Shown in pieces: positions 1-5,062 of a DNA stretch of 5,062 nucleotides. The translations under genes were made by a program, and so were the position numbers. Each line of letters starts with the position of its first letter. The first letter of the stretch is position 1. The notes beneath the pieces were generated by a model, which searched no databases, was not told the origin of the DNA, and was given only the letters and a program-made list of their open reading frames with translations. Location of the stretch: positions 1 to 5,062 of the forward strand of contig DOMY01000025.1 of NCBI GenBank assembly GCA_003509785.1, given 5' to 3'. The DNA is from Gemmobacter sp. Lineage in GTDB: Bacteria > Pseudomonadota > Alphaproteobacteria > Rhodobacterales > Rhodobacteraceae.

Positions 1-486
1 ATCGTCGGCGACGTGCTGCACTCGCGGGTGGCGCGCTCGCAGATCCACGCGCTGACTACGCTCGGGGTGCCGGAGGTGCGCGTGATCGGCCCGAAGACGC
101 TGCTTCCCACCGGGGTCGAACAGATGGGGGTCAAGGTGTTCCACGACATGGAAGCCGGGCTTGCCGGCTGCGATGTCGTCATCATGCTGCGCCTGCAGAA
201 CGAACGCATGAAGGGCGCGTTTCTGCCGAGCGCACAGGAATACTTCAAGTTCTTCGGCCTGACGCCGGAGAAACTCGCGCTCGCCAGACCGGATGCGATC
301 GTGATGCACCCCGGCCCGATGAACCGCGGGGTCGAGATCGACGGCGAAATTGCCGATGACATCAACCGAAGCGTGATTCAGGATCAGGTCGAAATGGGCG
401 TGGCCGTGCGCATGGCCTGCATGGATCTGCTGGCCCGCAACCTGCGCGCCGAACGCGGCGCCCGCGCTGCCGGGGCGATGGTGTGA
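1..486 (+). CDS. pyrB: Aspartate carbamoyltransferase catalytic chain, C-terminal part (5'-truncated by window)
   Basis: The product condenses carbamoyl phosphate and L-aspartate to N-carbamoyl-L-aspartate, the committed step of cytosolic UMP synthesis. The reading frame is open from base 1, giving 161 visible residues. The family is about 310 to 320 residues long, so roughly the N-terminal half (carbamoyl-phosphate domain) lies before the window. In fragment numbering, HSRVARS (7-13) matches the E. coli region around Arg167, MLRLQNERM (62-70) supplies the Arg/Gln pair equivalent to Arg229/Gln231, and HPGPMNRGVEI (103-113) is the family's HPxP loop. The final helix is QDQVEMGVAVRM (127-138). 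All expected aspartate-domain residues are present, so this copy looks catalytic. The stop overlaps the GTG start of the next gene, and a dihydroorotase-like gene follows in the same operon. This fits an aspartate carbamoyltransferase that works with a PyrC-like partner rather than a PyrI regulatory chain. Confidence 0.96.
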   Translation: MVGDVLHSRVARSQIHALTTLGVPEVRVIGPKTLLPTGVEQMGVKVFHDMEAGLAGCDVVIMLRLQNERMKGAFLPSAQEYFKFFGLTPEKLALARPDAIVMHPGPMNRGVEIDGEIADDINRSVIQDQVEMGVAVRMACMDLLARNLRAERGARAAGAMV

Positions 487-935
487 CAAGCCGCATCGAG
501 CGCGACAGCCTGCTGTCCGGCCCCCTGCCCCTGGCCGAGGGAGAGCGGCTTGTGGCCACCTTCCACCCTGACCGGGGCGCCTATATCCGCAACAACCTTG
601 TCATCGCTGTCGGGCTCAGCATTGTGGCAGGCAGTGTTCTGCTGCTGATGGGCAACCCCCATGCCTGGACGGGGCCGGTGGCCGCCGGGCTGGCCGTGGC
701 TGGCCGTGCCGCCTTTCTGGCCTCTGAAGCCCTGGCCGCCGACTGGCGGCTGACCGACCGCCGCCTGCTGGGGCCTGCGGGCCGGGCCGTGCGGCTGGCC
801 GATCTGGCGCAGGCCAGACCCTTCTTCGGGGATGTGCTGCTGGTGACACGCAGCGGCGACAAGCATCTGATGAAATACCTGGCCAATGGCCCCGCCGCGG
901 CTGTCGCGATCCGCAAGGCCGGGGGGCTTCTGTGA
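483..935 (+). CDS. Small membrane protein with bacterial PH-like C-terminal region (first of a tandem pair)
   Basis: This is a 150-residue protein of unknown function. A polar N-terminus (1-36) is followed by two hydrophobic segments at about 38-57 and 61-84, probably a membrane hairpin. The C-terminal soluble part (about 86-148) begins with WRLTDRRLL (88-96). That resembles the Y-x-L-T-N/D-R-R-hydrophobic strand typical of bacterial PH (bPH2/YdbT-like) domains, and it is followed by short alternating strands and a final helix. The GTG start at 483 overlaps the pyrB stop (GTGA). It has only a weak G-rich leader, so translation is probably coupled to pyrB. Its own stop overlaps the start of the next gene, whose product has the same layout: hydrophobic hairpin, then the x-L-T-x-R-R motif. 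The two are likely diverged paralogues. The PH-like assignment is by motif only, and a role in tethering the pyrimidine enzymes to the membrane is inference. Confidence 0.82.
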   Translation: MTSRIERDSLLSGPLPLAEGERLVATFHPDRGAYIRNNLVIAVGLSIVAGSVLLLMGNPHAWTGPVAAGLAVAGRAAFLASEALAADWRLTDRRLLGPAGRAVRLADLAQARPFFGDVLLVTRSGDKHLMKYLANGPAAAVAIRKAGGLL

Positions 936-1429
936 TCTTGCAGCCGGGCGAAACCATCCTGTGGCAGGGCCGCCCCGAGGCGCGGGCGCCGCTGGATGTA
1001 TCACGCCCCGGCGAAATGCTGTTCGGCCTTGGGTTCATTGCCTTTTCCATGCTCTGGATGGATCGTGCGATGGACAGCGGCCCGATCTGGCTGGTGGGGT
1101 TTGTGCCGCTGGGCCTTGGTCTGCGTCTGGCGGTCTGGCGCGCCTGGGGGCCGCGCCTGCGCGCAAAGCTCGCACATTACACCCTGACCAACCGCCGGGC
1201 CATTGTCGATCTGCGCTGGCCGCTGATCGGGCCGCGCCTGCGTGATCTGCACATCGGCCCGGCCACCATCATTGATATCGACGGCGAAGATCCGGCCACG
1301 ATCCGCCTGACCAATACCGGGCTTGTCGGCCAGACCGGCGCCCGCCCCCTGACCCTGTGTTTCGAACGCATCGCCGCGCCGCGCTCTGTGCTGGCCCTGA
1401 TGCGCGATGTTCAGAAAGGTGCCGCATGA
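932..1429 (+). CDS. Small membrane protein with bacterial PH-like domain (second of a tandem pair)
   Basis: This 165-residue protein has no recognised function. It opens with LQPGETILWQGRP (3-15), a common opening of bacterial PH-domain membrane proteins (E-x-h-h-W-x-G-x-P). Two hydrophobic segments follow at about 29-44 and 51-69, then a basic stretch (70-79). YTLTNRRAIV (83-92), the hallmark strand of the bPH2 family, leads into a beta-rich region to about 142 and a last helix (147-160). The recognition is clearer here than in the upstream gene. The GTG start at 932 lies 5 bases after a run of six G (921-926) that can serve as ribosome binding site, and it overlaps the upstream stop. Its stop overlaps the ATG of the dihydroorotase-like gene. 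Being locked between pyrB and the pyrC-like gene suggests production in fixed ratio with them. Its ligand or partner cannot be read from the sequence. Confidence 0.87.
   Translation: MILQPGETILWQGRPEARAPLDVSRPGEMLFGLGFIAFSMLWMDRAMDSGPIWLVGFVPLGLGLRLAVWRAWGPRLRAKLAHYTLTNRRAIVDLRWPLIGPRLRDLHIGPATIIDIDGEDPATIRLTNTGLVGQTGARPLTLCFERIAAPRSVLALMRDVQKGAA
1414..1420 (+). promoter_or_regulatory. Ribosome binding site of the dihydroorotase-like gene
   Basis: The GAAAGGT stretch ends 5 bases before the ATG at 1426 and supports that start. The alternative in-frame start at 1357 lies deep inside the upstream gene, has no such site, and would add a 23-residue Cys/Arg-rich leader absent from the family. Confidence 0.6.
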
Positions 1430-2700
1430 CCCTTCATTTTCTCAATGCCCGGCTGATCGACCCCGAAACGCTGGAAGATCGCAATGGCAGCCTGACCATC
1501 GCCAACGGGGTGATTGCCGCATTGGATGGCACCGCACCAGAGGGCGCCCAGATCGTTGATTGCGGCGGCAAATGTCTGGCGCCCGGCATTGTCGATCTGG
1601 GGGTGAAGATCGGCGAACCGGGCGAACGGCACCGCGAATCCTTCCGCTCGGCCGGCCTTGCCGCGGCAGCAGGGGGCGTCACCACGATCATCGCCCGCCC
1701 CGATACCCACCCGGCCATCGACACGCCCGAAGTGCTGGAATTCGTCACCCGCCGCGCCGCCGAGGCAAGCCCCGTCCGCATCCGCCACATGGCCGCGCTG
1801 ACCAAGGGCCGCGCGGGGCGCGAGATGACAGAGATCGGTTTCCTGCTGGATGCAGGCGCCGTGGCCTTTACCGATGCCGATGCCGTTTCCACCGATACCA
1901 AGGCGCTGGCCCGCGCCTTCACCTATGCCCGCAGCCTTGGGGCGCTGGTGATCTGCCACCCGCAGGAGCCGGGGCTGTCGAAAGGCTCTGCCGTCACCTC
2001 GGGCAAGTTCGCCTCGCTGCGGGGCCTGCCCGGCGTGCATCCGATGGCCGAACGCATGGGGTTTGACCGGGATATGGGCCTCGTGGAAATGACCGGCGTG
2101 CGCTACCACGCCGATCAGGTGACCAGCGCCCGCACCCTGCCCGCGCTGGAGCGCGCAAAGGCCAACGGGTTCGATGTGACCGCCGGGGTTTCCATCCACC
2201 ACCTGACGCTGAACGAAATCGACGTGGGCGATTACCGCACCTTCTTCAAGTTCACCCCGCCGCTGCGATCTGAAGAAGACCGGCTGGCGGTGGTCGATGC
2301 GGTCGGCAGCGGCCTGATCGACGTGATCGCCTCGATGCACACCCCGGCTGACGAGGAAAGCAAGCGCCTGCCGTTTGAAGAGGCGGCGGCGGGGGCCGTG
2401 GCGCTGGAAACCTTTCTGCCCGCGGCGATCCGGCTTTACCATTCCGGCGCGCTGACCCTGCCGCAACTGTGGCGCGCCATGGCGCTGAACCCCGCGCGCC
2501 GTCTGGGCCTGCCGCAGGGGCGGCTGTCCCTGGGCGCGCCTGCCGATCTGGTTCTGTTCGACCCGGATGCACCTTTCGTGCTGGATCGTTTCACCCTGCG
2601 GTCAAAATCCAAGAACACCCCGTTTGACGGCAGCCGGATGGAAGGTAAGGTTCTGGCCACCTATGTCGGCGGCAAGCGCGTTTTCGCGGCAGGAGAGTGA
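1426..2700 (+). CDS. pyrC: Dihydroorotase-family protein, probably catalytically inactive aspartate carbamoyltransferase partner (PyrC'/PyrX type)
   Basis: The 424-residue product has the length and amidohydrolase architecture of class I dihydroorotases: a small N-terminal beta domain (1-52), a TIM barrel, and a C-terminal beta part with the family signature NTPF (397-400). Catalytic dihydroorotases convert carbamoyl aspartate to dihydroorotate and carry D-x-H-x-H-x-R-E-P-G at the first strand. Here that region (57-66) reads DLGVKIGEPG, so both metal histidines are G59 and K61 and the substrate arginine is G63. The N-P-P-L motif is TPPL (277-280), and the catalytic aspartate of the D-H-A-P motif is M304 (SMHTP, 303-307). 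H178, H258/H259 and D150 remain. With this many losses, hydrolysis is unlikely. Inactive homologues (Pseudomonas PyrC') are known to be needed for assembly of aspartate carbamoyltransferase, and pyrB lies in the same operon. An active dihydroorotase would then be encoded elsewhere. The start overlaps the previous stop (ATGA). Database annotation would probably read simply dihydroorotase. Confidence 0.92.
   Translation: MTLHFLNARLIDPETLEDRNGSLTIANGVIAALDGTAPEGAQIVDCGGKCLAPGIVDLGVKIGEPGERHRESFRSAGLAAAAGGVTTIIARPDTHPAIDTPEVLEFVTRRAAEASPVRIRHMAALTKGRAGREMTEIGFLLDAGAVAFTDADAVSTDTKALARAFTYARSLGALVICHPQEPGLSKGSAVTSGKFASLRGLPGVHPMAERMGFDRDMGLVEMTGVRYHADQVTSARTLPALERAKANGFDVTAGVSIHHLTLNEIDVGDYRTFFKFTPPLRSEEDRLAVVDAVGSGLIDVIASMHTPADEESKRLPFEEAAAGAVALETFLPAAIRLYHSGALTLPQLWRAMALNPARRLGLPQGRLSLGAPADLVLFDPDAPFVLDRFTLRSKSKNTPFDGSRMEGKVLATYVGGKRVFAAGE
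2691..2697 (+). promoter_or_regulatory. Ribosome binding site deciding the plsY GTG start
   Basis: AGGAGAG lies inside the last codons of the dihydroorotase-like gene, 4 bases before the GTG at 2702. It is a near-ideal Shine-Dalgarno sequence and fixes the plsY start there. An ATG at 2700 is in another frame, and the in-frame ATG at 2567 lies within the upstream gene. Confidence 0.7.
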
Positions 2701-2701
2701 T

Positions 2702-3307
2702 GTGCCGGATATTACAACAGATTACGCTACCCTCGCGCTGATCGCCTTTGGCGCCTATCTTCTGGGCTCCATCCCTTTCGGCATGGTCATCACCCGTGTC
2801 TTCGGGCTGGGCGACCTGCGCCAGATCGGATCGGGCAATATCGGCGCCACCAATGTGCTGCGTACGGGCAACAAGCCTGCCGCACTGGCCACCCTGCTGC
2901 TGGATTCCGGCAAGGGCGCGATTGCGGTGCTGATCGCCCGTGCGCTGGCGGGTGAAGATGCGGCACAGCTGGCGGCGCGGGCCTCGTTCCTCGGGCATCT
3001 GTTCCCGGTGTTTCTGGGCTTCAACGGCGGCAAGGGCGTGGCCACCTTTCTGGGCACCCTGATCGCGCTGGCCTGGCCCGTGGGGCTGGCCTGTTGCGCC
3101 ACATGGCTGGTGATGGCGCTGATCTTCCGCATCTCGTCGCTGGCGGCGCTGGCGGCGGCGGGGTCTTCCACGCTGTGGATGATCGCCCTTGGCGAAGGCC
3201 GGATGCTGCTGTTGGGCGTGGTGCTGACCCTGCTGGTCTATTATCGCCACGCCGCCAATATCCAGCGCCTGCGCGCGGGCACCGAACCGAAGATCGGCAA
3301 GAAATAA
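2702..3307 (+). CDS. plsY: Acyl-phosphate:glycerol-3-phosphate acyltransferase
   Basis: This integral inner-membrane enzyme transfers a fatty acyl group from acyl phosphate (made by PlsX) to glycerol-3-phosphate, giving lysophosphatidic acid, the first step of phospholipid synthesis. From the GTG start the product has 201 residues, the usual PlsY length. Motif 1 comprises GSIPFG (22-27) and the following RQIGSGNIGATNVLRTGNK stretch (40-58). Motif 2 is GHLFPVFLGFNGGKGVAT (98-115), with the glycine-rich glycerol-phosphate loop. Motif 3 is RHAANIQRLRAGTE (182-195), with conserved His183, Asn186, Arg189 and Glu195. Hydrophobic segments at about 8-30, 60-83, 112-131, 133-161 and 167-181 fit the known multi-span topology. 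The gene starts one base after the preceding stop with a strong ribosome binding site and ends the plus-strand operon. No plsX is seen nearby. Linkage to pyrimidine genes may reflect shared growth control, since CTP is needed for CDP-diacylglycerol; that link is inference. Confidence 0.96.
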   Translation: MPDITTDYATLALIAFGAYLLGSIPFGMVITRVFGLGDLRQIGSGNIGATNVLRTGNKPAALATLLLDSGKGAIAVLIARALAGEDAAQLAARASFLGHLFPVFLGFNGGKGVATFLGTLIALAWPVGLACCATWLVMALIFRISSLAALAAAGSSTLWMIALGEGRMLLLGVVLTLLVYYRHAANIQRLRAGTEPKIGKK

Positions 3308-3310
3308 TCA

Positions 3311-3353
3311 ATCTTTTCCCCCGAAGCTGCATGACAGGCTTCGGGGGAAAGAT
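3311..3353. terminator. Strong inverted repeat between convergent genes, probable bidirectional 3'-end hairpin
   Basis: Arms 3315-3327 and 3338-3350 pair perfectly over 13 bp (TTTCCCCCGAAGC / GCTTCGGGGGAAA) around a 10-base loop. Three more pairs (3311-3313 with 3351-3353) form if T3314 is bulged. It begins four bases after the plsY stop, in the only convergent gap of the window, so a transcript-end role for both strands is likely. Neither strand has a run of T directly after the stem. On the plus strand only a weak TTTCTGTT lies at 3361-3368. It may therefore act as an atypical terminator or as an RNA 3'-end stabiliser. Confidence 0.7.
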
Positions 3354-3387
3354 GATCGGGTTTCTGTTGCGATGGATGGGCTGGTTC

Positions 3388-3405
3388 GCCGGGCTTTGGC
3401 CCGGC
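3388..3405 (-). terminator. GC-rich hairpin immediately after gshA
   Basis: GCCGGGC (3388-3394) pairs with GCCCGGC (3399-3405) over 7 bp with a TTTG loop. It abuts the gshA stop codon (3406-3408 on the minus strand). Placement and GC content suggest a 3'-end structure for the gshA mRNA. There is no U-tract, so its strength as an intrinsic terminator is uncertain. Confidence 0.45.
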
Positions 3406-4752
3406 TTACAGTTTCGTCGCCTGATAGATCGGGGCCAGACTGCCGCCCCAATCGCCCTGGTATGCCGCCAGCAGGCGATCAGCCTGCACCTGCCCGGTTT
3501 CCAGATTCTGCATCAGCGGCGCCAGCAGCGCCTCTTCGCCCAGGCCCCGTGCCACCAGCCCCGCATGGCTCAGGCTGACGGCTGCCCGCGCCAGATCCAT
3601 GATCTTCACGCCATGCGATTCCCCCGCCAGCGCCGAAACCGATGCCGCCACGCGCAGCCCTTCACGGGTTTCCGCATCGAAGCCCTTCACCAGATCCCAG
3701 GCGGCATCCAGCGCGCCCTGATCGTACATCAGCCCAACCCAGAAGGCGGGCAGCGCCACGACATGCGCCTGATCGCCCATATCGGCGCCGCGCATCTCGA
3801 TGTATTTCTTCACCCGGGCTTCGGGGAATACGGTGGTCATGTGATCCGCCCAATCCGACAGGGTGGGTTTTTCACCCGGCAGTGCAGGCAGTTCGCCTTT
3901 CAGGAAATCGCGGAAGCTTTGGCCCAATGCGTTGATGTAATGCCCGTCGCGGTAGACAAAATACATCGGCACATCCAGCACCCAGTCGACATAGCGCTGA
4001 AAGCCCATGCCGTCTTCAAAGGCGAAGGGCAGCATCCCGGTGCGCGAATCATCCAGCCCCCGCCAGATGCGCGACCGCCAGCTGCGATGGCCATTCGGCT
4101 TGCCATCAAAGAACGGGGAGGAGGCGAACAGCGCCGTCGCCACCGGTTGCAGTGCCAGCGAAACGCGCAGCTTCTGCACCATATCGGCTTCGGATGCGTA
4201 ATCGAGGTTCACCTGCACGGTCGAGGTGCGATACATCATCTGGGTGCCGTGCGTGCCCACACGCCCCATATATTCCGTCATCAGCCGATAGCGGCCCTTG
4301 GGCATCACCGGCATCCTGTCATGCGACCATTCGGGGGCCGCGCCGATCCCCATGAAGCCGATGCCCCAGCCCTCGGTCACGGCGCGCACTTCATCCAGAT
4401 GGTTCTGCAATTCGGCTGCCGTGTCATGCAGGCTGGCCACGGGCGCGCCCGACAGCTCGAACTGGCCGCCCGGTTCAAGGCTGACATTGGCGCCATTGCG
4501 CGACAGGCCGATGATATGCCCCTGTTCAAGAACGGGTTCCCAGCCGAACCGCGCCTGCAGCCCTTCCAGCAAGGCCTTCACCGAATGGGGGCCGTCATAG
4601 GGCAGCGGCGCATGATCGGCCTCGATGAACCCGAACTTTTCATGCTCGGTCCCGATGCGCCAGTCGTGCTTCGGCTTGCTGCCCTGCTCCATCATCTCGG
4701 CCAGTTGCGCAAAGGACTCGATCAGGCCGCCGCCGGATTGTGGGATGGACAT
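3406..4752 (-). CDS. gshA: Glutamate-cysteine ligase, plant/alphaproteobacterial type
   Basis: The enzyme joins L-glutamate and L-cysteine with ATP to gamma-glutamylcysteine, the first and usually rate-limiting step of glutathione synthesis in the cytosol. The 448-residue product is full length for the GCS2 (plant-like) family, which is distinct from E. coli GshA. Signature segments occur in order: GTEHEKFGF (34-42, metal/glutamate-binding Glu residues), SLEPGGQFELSGAP (91-104), the MMYRTSTVQVNLDY stretch (172-185, cysteine/glutamate site) and YIEMRGAD (317-324). The ATG at 4752 has GGAG (4760-4763 on the minus strand) 7 bases upstream, supporting this start. The protein has no cysteine, so the disulfide control of plant homologues cannot operate. 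It converges on plsY and follows, after 60 bases, another minus-strand gene with which it may be co-transcribed. No gshB is visible here. Confidence 0.95.
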   Translation of the reverse strand: MSIPQSGGGLIESFAQLAEMMEQGSKPKHDWRIGTEHEKFGFIEADHAPLPYDGPHSVKALLEGLQARFGWEPVLEQGHIIGLSRNGANVSLEPGGQFELSGAPVASLHDTAAELQNHLDEVRAVTEGWGIGFMGIGAAPEWSHDRMPVMPKGRYRLMTEYMGRVGTHGTQMMYRTSTVQVNLDYASEADMVQKLRVSLALQPVATALFASSPFFDGKPNGHRSWRSRIWRGLDDSRTGMLPFAFEDGMGFQRYVDWVLDVPMYFVYRDGHYINALGQSFRDFLKGELPALPGEKPTLSDWADHMTTVFPEARVKKYIEMRGADMGDQAHVVALPAFWVGLMYDQGALDAAWDLVKGFDAETREGLRVAASVSALAGESHGVKIMDLARAAVSLSHAGLVARGLGEEALLAPLMQNLETGQVQADRLLAAYQGDWGGSLAPIYQATKL

Positions 4753-4759
4753 GGGTTGG

Positions 4760-4763
4760 CTCC
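4760..4763 (-). promoter_or_regulatory. Ribosome binding site of gshA
   Basis: GGAG on the minus strand (CTCC on plus) lies 7 bases before the ATG of the glutamate-cysteine ligase gene and supports that start. Confidence 0.6.
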
Positions 4764-4785
4764 GTGCTGTGCCGTCAGGGTTCGG

Positions 4786-4802
4786 GCGCCAACAGGTGGC
4801 GC
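4786..4802. repeat. Short inverted repeat in the gap before gshA
   Basis: GCGCCA (4786-4791) pairs with TGGCGC (4797-4802) around a 5-base loop in the 60-base spacer between the upstream minus-strand gene and gshA. It could attenuate or protect a joint transcript. A 6-bp stem in DNA this GC-rich can easily occur by chance. No convincing promoter is seen in the spacer. Confidence 0.25.
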
Positions 4803-4812
4803 GCCATGCGGC

Positions 4813-5062
4813 TCAAGTCAAGGCGGCCCGATGCCCCCGACGCCAGATCACCGGCCCAAGCGTGTCTTGCTGCACCACGGGCAGGGCCGCAGCCCCCCGT
4901 CCCTCCGGCAGATCCAGCGCGGCAACCAGCGCCTGGCTATCCATCCCCGGCAGGGCAGCAAAGGCATCGAACAGCCGGTCTGCGCCCATCGCATCCACCG
5001 GCACCAGCAGCGCCTGCCCGTCCTGTTGTTTCAGCCGCCAGAACCGCTGCCCGCCCCGCGCC
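4813..5062 (-). CDS. Uncharacterised protein, C-terminal part (5'-truncated by window)
   Basis: The minus-strand frame is open from the window edge to a TGA at 4813-4815, giving 82 visible residues. The N-terminus lies beyond base 5062. I do not recognise the protein. The visible part runs as strand-like FWRLKQQ, then DGQALLVPV, then a helix-like stretch with GADRLFDAFAALPG, and ends in a low-complexity, Arg/Ala-rich tail (RRGHRAALT). It has no transmembrane segment in this part. A beta-beta-alpha ending of this kind occurs in PH-like folds, but the resemblance is too weak to name a family. Codon use (G/C third positions) matches the neighbours, which supports real coding. The gene is 60 bases upstream of gshA on the same strand, so co-transcription is possible. 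A valine GTG at 5002-5004 is in frame, but coding clearly continues upstream of it. Confidence 0.6.
   Translation of the reverse strand, partial: ARGGQRFWRLKQQDGQALLVPVDAMGADRLFDAFAALPGMDSQALVAALDLPEGRGAAALPVVQQDTLGPVIWRRGHRAALT

Noticed and set aside
384..1004. A 206-codon minus-strand open frame opposite the pyrB end and the first membrane gene
   Set aside because: It is a low-complexity antisense shadow. The plus-strand frames are linked by start/stop overlaps and have hydrophobic segments and a PH-like motif.
1357..1425. Upstream extension of the dihydroorotase-like gene to the ATG at 1357
   Set aside because: It would overlap the previous gene by 73 bases and add a leader not seen in the family. 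The ATG at 1426 has an AAAGGT ribosome site and an ATGA overlap.
1411..2466. A 351-codon open frame on the minus strand opposite the dihydroorotase-like gene
   Set aside because: Its composition (His/Gln/Gly/Arg-rich, no domain) is typical of the antisense of GC-rich coding DNA, and the plus-strand gene has clear family motifs.
2567..2701. Upstream extension of plsY to the ATG at 2567
   Set aside because: The 45 extra residues are an out-of-frame reading of the preceding gene. The GTG at 2702 has a strong ribosome binding site and gives the normal PlsY length.
2591..3250. A 219-codon minus-strand open frame opposite plsY
   Set aside because: It is rich in Gln, His and Arg with no motif, and plsY on the other strand is unambiguous.
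3642..4600. Plus-strand open frames of 64 to 100 codons within the gshA region
   Set aside because: They are Pro/Arg/Ser-rich shadows of the minus-strand gene, with no ribosome sites or motifs.
4816..4821. TTGACT on the minus strand as a -35 box for gshA
   Set aside because: It lies in the last codons of the upstream gene, and no -10-like hexamer is found about 17 bases downstream.

Overview
The window is high-GC and tightly packed, with four-base start/stop overlaps and several GTG starts. Gene content and protein sequence point to an alphaproteobacterium, most likely of the Rhodobacterales (Rhodobacter/Paracoccus-like). This placement comes from protein character and gene order, not from a marker gene. 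There are no tRNAs, rRNAs, mobile elements, CRISPR arrays or signs of recent transfer.

Plus strand, 1-3307, is a probable single operon. It holds the 3' half of pyrB (aspartate carbamoyltransferase), two small membrane proteins with bacterial PH-like C-terminal halves (483-935 and 932-1429), a dihydroorotase-family gene (1426-2700), and plsY (acyl-phosphate:glycerol-3-phosphate acyltransferase, 2702-3307). The first four genes are chained by GTGA, GTGA and ATGA overlaps, and plsY starts one base after the preceding stop. The dihydroorotase homologue has lost both histidines of the metal-binding HxH motif, the substrate arginine and asparagine, and the late catalytic aspartate. It is therefore probably a non-catalytic partner of aspartate carbamoyltransferase, as known for PyrC' of Pseudomonas. 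Pyrimidine synthesis and the first acylation of phospholipid synthesis are thus co-transcribed, with two unexplained membrane proteins between the pyrimidine subunits.

The region 3308-3405 is a 98-base convergent intergenic gap. It has a strong inverted repeat (3311-3353) and a second GC-rich hairpin (3388-3405) touching the stop codon of the minus-strand gene. Both are likely 3'-end structures, and neither has a good U-tract.

Minus strand, 5062-3406, carries the C-terminal end of an unidentified protein (4813-5062). It is followed, 60 bases on, by a complete glutamate-cysteine ligase of the plant/alphaproteobacterial type (gshA, 3406-4752), the first enzyme of glutathione synthesis. This copy contains no cysteine, so it cannot use the disulfide switch known in plant enzymes.

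Nothing here is clearly a new system. The best lead is the pyrB / PH-like pair / pseudo-dihydroorotase / plsY arrangement, which suggests a membrane-associated aspartate carbamoyltransferase complex.
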